A stretch of 64,000 bases of DNA, taken from the NCBI RefSeq assembly GCF_900109745.1, contig NZ_FOAV01000010.1, positions 160,029 to 224,028 on the forward strand, written 5' to 3'. Shown one piece after another: positions 58,119-64,000 of this stretch (the stretch's first letter is position 1; each line of letters starts with the position of its first letter). The notes beneath the pieces are model-generated. The model saw only the letters and a list, made by a program, of their open reading frames with translations. It had not been told where the DNA came from and made no database searches. The stretch is from Roseateles sp. YR242. Its GTDB lineage: Bacteria; Pseudomonadota; Gammaproteobacteria; Burkholderiales; Burkholderiaceae_C. Both the position numbers and the translations under genes were made by a program.

Positions 58119-58147
58119 CTGAAAACATTCAGCTGAAAACAATTCAG
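58119..58147. promoter_or_regulatory. Two adjacent CTGAA/TTCAG dyads before the oxidoreductase gene
   Basis: CTGAA-AACA-TTCAG (58119-58132) is followed directly by CTGAA-AACAA-TTCAG (58133-58147). The pair lies 94-122 bp upstream of the indolepyruvate oxidoreductase start. Multiple phased sites are usual for Lrp/AsnC octamers, so the divergent regulator is the likely binder. Confidence 0.55.
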
Positions 58148-58240
58148 CGGCAGCGATGCAGCTGTACATGGCAGCACGGCTTCGGGTCTCCGCCACAAGT
58201 GGGGATTACGGTGCCGGCCACCAACAGGAGACACCCCTTC

Positions 58241-61200
58241 ATGAATGCCCCCTTGCCCGAACACATCCTGCGTGCGCTGGAATCAGTGACGCTGGACGAC
58301 AAATACGCGTTGGACGAGGGCCGCGCCTTCATGAGCGGCATTCAGGCGCTTGTGCGCCTGCCCATGCTGCAACGCACACGTGACGCCATGGCCGGCCTCA
58401 ATACCGCCGGCTTCATCTCCGGCTATCGCGGCTCTCCGCTGGGCGGCTACGACCAGGCCCTCATGGCTGCGCGCAAGCACCTGTCCAGGCAGCACATCGT
58501 CTTCCAGCCCGGCGTGAATGAGGAACTGGGCGCCACGGCCGTCTGGGGCACGCAGCAACTGGATCTCTTCCCGGAGAAGAAGAAGTTCGATGGTGTGTTT
58601 GGCATGTGGTACGGCAAGGGCCCTGGCGTGGACCGCTGCATCGACGTGTTCAAGCACGCCAACATGGCCGGCACCGCCAGGCATGGTGGCGTCATCGCCA
58701 TTGCTGGCGACGACCACATCGCCAAGAGTTCCACCGCCGCCCACCAGAGCGACCACGTCTTCAAGGCGGTCGGCTTCCCGGTGTTCTTCCCGTCCAGCGT
58801 GCAGGACATCCTGGACATGGGGCTGCACGCCTTCGCCATGAGCCGCTTCTCCGGTCTGTGGTCCGGGCTCAAGACCATCCAGGAGATCGTGGAGTCGTCC
58901 AGCAGCGTCAGCGTCGACCCTGACCGCGTCGACATCATCCTGCCCGAGGACTTCGCCATGCCGTCCGGTGGCCTGCACATCCGCTGGCCCGACCCGCCGC
59001 TGGACCAGGAGGCCCGCATGATGGACCACAAGTGGTACGCGGCCCTGGCCTACGTGCGGGCCAACCGCCTCAACCACAACGTGGTGGCCACGCCCGACGA
59101 CCGCTTCGGCATCATCGCCAGCGGCAAGGCCTGGAACGACACCCGCCAGGCCCTGCACGATCTCGGCCTGGACGACAACACCTGCCGGCGCCTGGGCATC
59201 CGGCTGCACAAGGTCAATGTGGTGTGGCCGTTGGAGGCCACCATCACCCGCGACTTTGCCCTGGGCCTGCAGGAGATCCTGGTGGTCGAGGAAAAGCGCC
59301 AGATGATCGAATACCAGCTCAAGGAAGAGCTCTACAACTGGCGCACCGATGTCCGACCCAACGTGCTGGGCAAGTTCGACGAGGCCGAAAACGACATGAG
59401 CGGCGGTGAATGGAGCCAGCCCAACCCCAGCGCCAACTGGCTGCTGCGCCCGCAGGCGGACCTCACCCCCGCGATCATCGCGCGTGCCATCGCCAAGCGC
59501 CTGCTCAAGCTCGGTGTGGACGCCGACACTGCGGCACGTCTGCGTGCCCGGGTGGCCCTGATCGAAGCCAAGGAGCAATCGCTCAAGAGCGAAGCGCAAA
59601 CCGCCGGCGGTGCGGACCGCACGCCCTGGTTCTGCTCCGGCTGCCCGCACAACACCAGCACCCGGGTGCCGGACGGCTCACGCGCCGTGGGCGGCATCGG
59701 CTGCCACTACATGGTCACCTGGATGCCGGGCCGCAACACGGCCACCTTCACCCAGATGGGCGGTGAGGGGGTGCCCTGGGTCGGCCAGGCGCCCTTCACC
59801 GACGAGAAGCACATCTTCAGCAACCTCGGCGACGGCACCTACTTCCACAGCGGCAGCCTGGCCATCCGGCAAAGCATCGCCGCCGGGGTGAACATCACCT
59901 ACAAGGTGCTCTACAACGACGCGGTCGCCATGACCGGCGGGCAGCAGGTGGGTGAGCGTCCGGAGGGTCACAGCGTCATCCAGATCATGAACAGCCTGAT
60001 CTCCGAAGGCGTGGCCAAGCTGATCATCGTCACTGACGAGCCCGAGAAATACGACGGCAAGCCCCTGGCTGCCGGCGTCACCGTGCACCACCGCGACGAG
60101 CTGGACGCGCTGCAGCGCCAGTTCCGCGAGATCCCCGGCACCACCGTCATCATCTACGACCAGACCTGCGCCACCGAGAAGCGCCGCCGCCGCAAGCGCG
60201 GCAAGTTGGTCGATCCGGCGCGCCGCACGGTGATCAACGAGGCCGTCTGCGAAGGCTGTGGCGACTGCTCCGTCCAGTCCAACTGCCTGTCGGTGGAGCC
60301 GCTGGAGACCGAATTCGGCCGCAAGCGCCAGATCAACCAGAACACCTGCAACAAGGACTTCTCCTGCGTGAAGGGCTTCTGCCCCAGCTTCGTCACCATC
60401 GAAGGGGGTGAGCTGAAGAAGCCGAAGAAGGACCGCCGCCTCAGCCCGCTGGACGCCAGCCTGCCCCCCGTGCCCCCACCCGTCGTTCCCAACGCCGAAC
60501 AGGCCTGGGGCATCGTGGTGGCCGGCGTGGGCGGCACCGGCGTGATCACCATCGGGCAGTTGCTGGGCATGGCGGCCCATCTGGAGGGCAAGGGCGTCAT
60601 CACGCAGGACGCCGCGGGCCTGGCGCAGAAGGGTGGCGCCACCTGGAGCCATATCCAGATCGCCAACAGCCCGTCGGCCATCCACTGCACCAAGGTGGGC
60701 ACAGCCGAAGCGGACCTGGTCATTGCCTGCGATTCCATCGTGGCCGCCAACAAGAGCACGCTGGCGGTGATGCGCGAAGGCCGCAGCTTCGTGGCGCTCA
60801 ACACCCACGGCTCCCCAACCGCCACGCTGGTCAACAACCCGGACTGGCACTTCCCCGGTGGCGCCTGCGAGGCCGCCATCGCCAAGGCCGTCGGCCAGGA
60901 CCATCTCGGCATGTTCGATGCGGAGGAGGTCGCGGTGAAGCTGCTGGGGGATTCGCTCTACACCAACCCGCTGATGCTGGGCTTCGCCTGGCAGAAGGGC
61001 CGCGTGCCGCTGAGCCACGCCGCGTTGATGCGTGCCATTGAACTCAACGGGGTACAGGTCGAGAACAACAAGGCGGCCTTCGAATGGGGCCGCCGTTGCG
61101 CCCATGACCTGGCGGCCGTGCGTTCGCTGTATGCGGCGCAGCAGGTGATCCAGATCGTCAAGCGCCAGGGCGTGGACGAGCTGATCAACCGCCGCGTCGA

Positions 61201-61798
61201 GTTTCTCACCGACTACCAGAACGCCGCTTATGCCGCCGACTACCGCGCCTTCGTCGAACGGGTGCGAACGGCCGAGGCACCCTTGGGAGGCACCCGCCTC
61301 ACCGAGGCGGTGGCCCGTTATCTGTTCAAGCTGATGGCCTACAAGGACGAATACGAAGTCGCCCGGCTGCAGACCGATCCAAAGTTCCTGCAGAAGATCC
61401 GGTCGCAGTTCGAAGGCGACTTCAAGGTGGTTCATCACCTGGCACCGCCACTGTTTGCGAAGAAGGACGCCCAGGGCCAACCGCTCAAGTCGGCCTTCGG
61501 CGGCTGGATCCGCCCGGCCATGGGGGTGCTGGCCAGGCTCAAGGGGCTGCGTGGCACGGCCTTCGACCCCTTCGGCCGAACCGAGGAGCGCCGCACGGAG
61601 CGTCAGCTGATCCTGGATTACCGCGCCAGCATCGAGGCGCTGATGACCAAGGGGCTGACCGCGCAGCACCTGCCATTGGCTCTGGACATCGCCCGCCTGC
61701 CCGAGGAGATCCGAGGCTACGGGCACGTCAAGGCGAGACATCTGGCGAAGGCCCGGGCGCGCTGGGAGCAGTTGATGTTGCAGTGGGCGGCCCAGTGA
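58241..61798 (+). CDS. Indolepyruvate ferredoxin oxidoreductase (fused alpha-beta subunits)
   Basis: 1185 residues from ATG 58241 with AGGAGA upstream. It oxidatively decarboxylates arylpyruvates from aromatic amino-acid transamination to aryl-acetyl-CoA with reduction of ferredoxin. Domains in order: pyrimidine-binding and transketolase-like N-terminus (GFISGYRGSPLGGYDQAL), TPP-binding region (FSNLGDGTYFHSG...LYNDAVAMTGGQ), a four-cysteine [4Fe-4S] motif in CEGCGDCSVQSNC plus further cysteines to ~725, and the gamma domain (VAGVGGTGVITIGQLLG). The single long chain is the bacterial fused form of IorA/IorB. Divergent from an AsnC-type regulator. Confidence 0.93.
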   Translation: MNAPLPEHILRALESVTLDDKYALDEGRAFMSGIQALVRLPMLQRTRDAMAGLNTAGFISGYRGSPLGGYDQALMAARKHLSRQHIVFQPGVNEELGATAVWGTQQLDLFPEKKKFDGVFGMWYGKGPGVDRCIDVFKHANMAGTARHGGVIAIAGDDHIAKSSTAAHQSDHVFKAVGFPVFFPSSVQDILDMGLHAFAMSRFSGLWSGLKTIQEIVESSSSVSVDPDRVDIILPEDFAMPSGGLHIRWPDPPLDQEARMMDHKWYAALAYVRANRLNHNVVATPDDRFGIIASGKAWNDTRQALHDLGLDDNTCRRLGIRLHKVNVVWPLEATITRDFALGLQEILVVEEKRQMIEYQLKEELYNWRTDVRPNVLGKFDEAENDMSGGEWSQPNPSANWLLRPQADLTPAIIARAIAKRLLKLGVDADTAARLRARVALIEAKEQSLKSEAQTAGGADRTPWFCSGCPHNTSTRVPDGSRAVGGIGCHYMVTWMPGRNTATFTQMGGEGVPWVGQAPFTDEKHIFSNLGDGTYFHSGSLAIRQSIAAGVNITYKVLYNDAVAMTGGQQVGERPEGHSVIQIMNSLISEGVAKLIIVTDEPEKYDGKPLAAGVTVHHRDELDALQRQFREIPGTTVIIYDQTCATEKRRRRKRGKLVDPARRTVINEAVCEGCGDCSVQSNCLSVEPLETEFGRKRQINQNTCNKDFSCVKGFCPSFVTIEGGELKKPKKDRRLSPLDASLPPVPPPVVPNAEQAWGIVVAGVGGTGVITIGQLLGMAAHLEGKGVITQDAAGLAQKGGATWSHIQIANSPSAIHCTKVGTAEADLVIACDSIVAANKSTLAVMREGRSFVALNTHGSPTATLVNNPDWHFPGGACEAAIAKAVGQDHLGMFDAEEVAVKLLGDSLYTNPLMLGFAWQKGRVPLSHAALMRAIELNGVQVENNKAAFEWGRRCAHDLAAVRSLYAAQQVIQIVKRQGVDELINRRVEFLTDYQNAAYAADYRAFVERVRTAEAPLGGTRLTEAVARYLFKLMAYKDEYEVARLQTDPKFLQKIRSQFEGDFKVVHHLAPPLFAKKDAQGQPLKSAFGGWIRPAMGVLARLKGLRGTAFDPFGRTEERRTERQLILDYRASIEALMTKGLTAQHLPLALDIARLPEEIRGYGHVKARHLAKARARWEQLMLQWAAQ

Positions 61799-61883
61799 AT
61801 GGGCTCACCGGCCAGCCCTGCAGTGGATGATTCAGCGTCCACGCGCGGCCACCGGCATCGGTGGCCACCCCCACCTGCGTACC

Positions 61884-64000
61884 CTACTGATCCGGCGCAA
61901 ACATGCGCTCCATCGTTGTCTGGAATATGGTGCACAAATCGAACACATTGGCACCCAATCCCTCAAGCCGCTGGGCATAGTCGAGGTCCGCTTCATGGGC
62001 CTCCTGCTCATTGAGGCGCATCAAGCTCTTCAGCTCGGAAAGCTCGGCAAGCTGGCGAATGCACGTCGCAACAAACGAATCGACACCGGACATGGCCTTG
62101 ATATCCTCGTCACTCAGCGGGCAGGACTTCAGGTCCGCCTCCAGAACCAGCCTGCGCGCGTATGTGGCATTGGATTCACCAGGGCGGTGGGGGACGGCCC
62201 TCAAGAGTTCCGCCTGCCAGGGCAGTGAACGACGGGATGGGGCCTGAGCAACGGACTGCACGTTGCCCAAGCCCGGCCTTTGCACCTCCTCCCCTTGCGG
62301 CGGCTCATCCAGATGCGCTGCCATGTGCGTCGTCCGGCCCAGCGCGCTTGCCTCCCACCCAGGCGGGCAAGATGCACTCTCCGCCAGCATCGGCCGAGGC
62401 AGTATGGGTCTGAGCGGCGCATCGGTGGGCAACTTCACGCCAGAGATCTCCTGGCCCGGTGGCGCGCCCAACCAGTCAACGGCTCTGGCACGTGTTTGGC
62501 CGAAGAGCAACTTGTTTTTCGATGATCTGAACACGAGGGCCAAATCGGACGGCCGTGCGCCAAACCCTAAAAGCCGCTGGGCATAGTTGAAATCGGTTTC
62601 ATTGATCTGCTGCCCATACTGGTGCATCAGCCCGCTCAACTCGGGAAGGGTGGCCAACCTGAGAGTGGCCCGCGCAGTACGCTCCCCAATATCGCACATA
62701 GCCGCGAGATCCAACGCACTCATCTCGCCGGGCCTTCGGTGCTTCTCCAGCACCAACTTGCGGGCGTGTGCGCTGGGGGATTCATCTTCCAGGCGGGGGA
62801 CCGCCTTCAATAGTTCCTCCTGCCAGGGCTGCAGGGAACGGACTTCTGTCCTCACACGTGCCCACTTTCCTCGACGCGGCAAGAAGGGCGGCAAATCGGA
62901 GGAGGCGGCCGCTTCAAAAACCGTCTTGCGAGACCCCGGTACCTTAGGAACAGCACCCCGCTCACATTGCATGTCGATAATCAGGTTCTTGTGCATGCGG
63001 AACACGCGGCTCAGTTCGTCCGCCCGGGCGCCACAACCAAAAAGCCGATGGGCATAGGCGCGATCGGTCTCAAAGTTCTGCTGCTTATTCAAGCGCATCA
63101 CGCGCTGAAGGTCGGGAAACTCGTTCAGCCTGGAAATTGCCGTCGCAACGTCCCAACAGACATCAGTCGTAGCCATGAGACGCTCGGCAAGCGCCTGGTT
63201 GGGCCACTTTCGAGGCGCCAGTTCCAGTGCCACCCCACGGGCGGATGCGCACTTGGATTCATAGAACCGGCGGGCATCGGCCTTCGACAATTCCGCCCGC
63301 GGGGGCTGCAGCGAGCTGGTACGGTCCTCGGTGGGCCCACCAGCACGCAATGACTGAAGCAACTGGCGCACTGTTTGCCCGCCACGCTTGATCCCGCGTG
63401 GCCCTTCGCCCGGCTGATCCGGTCCGAGCGCGCGTTTGCGGCTCACCGGGTCGGCCGTGGCCTGCACACGGCTGGGCGGTGCTGGTCGCAGGCCCCCCTC
63501 CAGCATCTTTGGAGCGGCCTGCGCGCTTTCCAAGTGCGGCAGTGTTTGCGCCTGCAGGCTCACTGTTACCCTCGAACTCGCCAGAGGATGAAATGCCGTC
63601 GGCCACCACGATGGCACTGCCAAGCTCGGCGAGGCCAGCGTTTCCACCTCCTCCCCTGGCCCCGGCTCATCCACCTGCGCTGCCATGTGCAACGTCCGGC
63701 CCAACTCGCGCCTTAACCCCGCAGACGCGCTGGAGGCCCCCGCCTGCGGCAGATCAACCTCCATCTCCTGCTTGATCTCCGTCTGTCTAACCGCGTCGCT
63801 GGCCTTCTGGTCATCAAACTCCTGCAAAAAGTCGGGCCCGTAGTCCACCCGGAACTCCCGCGTCGGATTCCCGCTCCCGTAGGCTGACGCCGTGGCAATC
63901 AGCGCCACCACCGTCGCACGGCTTGGCTTGCCTTGGTTGTCGATCAGTCCCACCCGAAACGGCATGAGGTGGCTGTTCAGCCGCTCCCGGTCGTACGTCG
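61884..64000 (-). CDS. Large protein with three internal ~110-residue repeats; 5' end outside window, candidate effector
   Basis: At least 704 residues: an ATG occurs at 63965, but the frame stays open to the window edge (YDRERLNSHLMPFRV), so the true start is probably beyond it. Numbering from that ATG, repeats lie at about 220-332, 378-488 and 580-690. The last two open with SLQPWQEELLKAVP or SLPWQAELLRAVP, and each ends in a helix-rich YAQRLxGxGA segment (AYAHRLFGCGARADELSRVF, NYAQRLLGFGARPSDLALVF, DYAQRLEGLGANVFDLCTIF). A second duplicated module is LGRTxHMAAxxDEPxxGEEV (~88 and ~541). The linker has RKR...KR (176-194), like a bipartite nuclear localisation signal. No family recognised; host-directed effector is a hypothesis. 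Confidence 0.68.
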   Translation of the reverse strand, partial: TYDRERLNSHLMPFRVGLIDNQGKPSRATVVALIATASAYGSGNPTREFRVDYGPDFLQEFDDQKASDAVRQTEIKQEMEVDLPQAGASSASAGLRRELGRTLHMAAQVDEPGPGEEVETLASPSLAVPSWWPTAFHPLASSRVTVSLQAQTLPHLESAQAAPKMLEGGLRPAPPSRVQATADPVSRKRALGPDQPGEGPRGIKRGGQTVRQLLQSLRAGGPTEDRTSSLQPPRAELSKADARRFYESKCASARGVALELAPRKWPNQALAERLMATTDVCWDVATAISRLNEFPDLQRVMRLNKQQNFETDRAYAHRLFGCGARADELSRVFRMHKNLIIDMQCERGAVPKVPGSRKTVFEAAASSDLPPFLPRRGKWARVRTEVRSLQPWQEELLKAVPRLEDESPSAHARKLVLEKHRRPGEMSALDLAAMCDIGERTARATLRLATLPELSGLMHQYGQQINETDFNYAQRLLGFGARPSDLALVFRSSKNKLLFGQTRARAVDWLGAPPGQEISGVKLPTDAPLRPILPRPMLAESASCPPGWEASALGRTTHMAAHLDEPPQGEEVQRPGLGNVQSVAQAPSRRSLPWQAELLRAVPHRPGESNATYARRLVLEADLKSCPLSDEDIKAMSGVDSFVATCIRQLAELSELKSLMRLNEQEAHEADLDYAQRLEGLGANVFDLCTIFQTTMERMFAPDQ

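Overview
The window is GC-rich, gene-dense DNA from a betaproteobacterium. The best guess is order Burkholderiales, near the Roseateles/Mitsuaria/Rubrivivax group. This rests on the rpe, apaG, 'SpecificRecomb', mltA neighbourhood, a PEP-CTERM surface protein, a fused indolepyruvate ferredoxin oxidoreductase, and the DUF2157/GDYXXLXY membrane pair. No tRNA, rRNA, CRISPR array, prophage or transposase gene was seen. The genus is inference; no search could be run.

Layout. 1-8 kb: the 3' end of a threonyl-tRNA synthetase gene, a CPA2 cation/proton antiporter, a secreted tannase/feruloyl-esterase family enzyme preceded by a pentanucleotide repeat, a PEP-CTERM protein, an alpha/beta hydrolase, methionine aminopeptidase and an NRAMP transporter. 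8-11 kb: a readable sigma-54 circuit, with a regulator lacking a sensor domain, two enhancer dyads, a -24/-12 promoter and an aldehyde dehydrogenase. 11-15 kb: an Aer-like receptor and the pseudouridine catabolism pair psuK-psuG with twin operator-like palindromes. 15.4-19.8 kb: an RND efflux adaptor and pump without an outer-membrane gene. 19.9-28.2 kb: three tandem paralogous genes for proteins of about 900 residues with no recognised function, the most unusual locus here. 28.3-35 kb: a housekeeping block (low-molecular-weight phosphatase, rpe, a solute-binding protein, apaG, a membrane 'recombinase' homologue, mltA, DUF427). 35-44.5 kb: GDYXXLXY and DUF2157 membrane proteins, M28 peptidase, methylglyoxal synthase, GH18 chitinase, a secreted metzincin and an EamA exporter, with a repeat-filled gap at 39.5-39.8 kb. 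44.9-53 kb: a two-partner secretion system (a 2120-residue exoprotein and its TpsB transporter). 53.2-56.5 kb: a divergent response regulator and 7TM sensor kinase. 56.5-61.8 kb: a methyltransferase, an Lrp/AsnC regulator and a divergent indolepyruvate oxidoreductase. 61.9-64 kb: a large protein with three internal repeats, cut by the window edge.

How it fits together. Many products face outward: tannase-like esterase, chitinase, metzincin, M28 peptidase, PEP-CTERM protein and the TPS adhesin. This suits a soil, water or plant-associated bacterium that attacks polymers or other cells. The three tandem paralogues and the terminal repeat protein look like candidate secreted effectors. They have Ser/Thr/Pro-rich N-termini, no enzyme signature I can assign firmly, recent sequence exchange between two copies, and in the paralogues a conserved Cys-x-Asp-Gly motif whose surroundings resemble bacterial NEL-type ubiquitin ligases. 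No type III secretion gene lies in the window, so the effector idea is a hypothesis.
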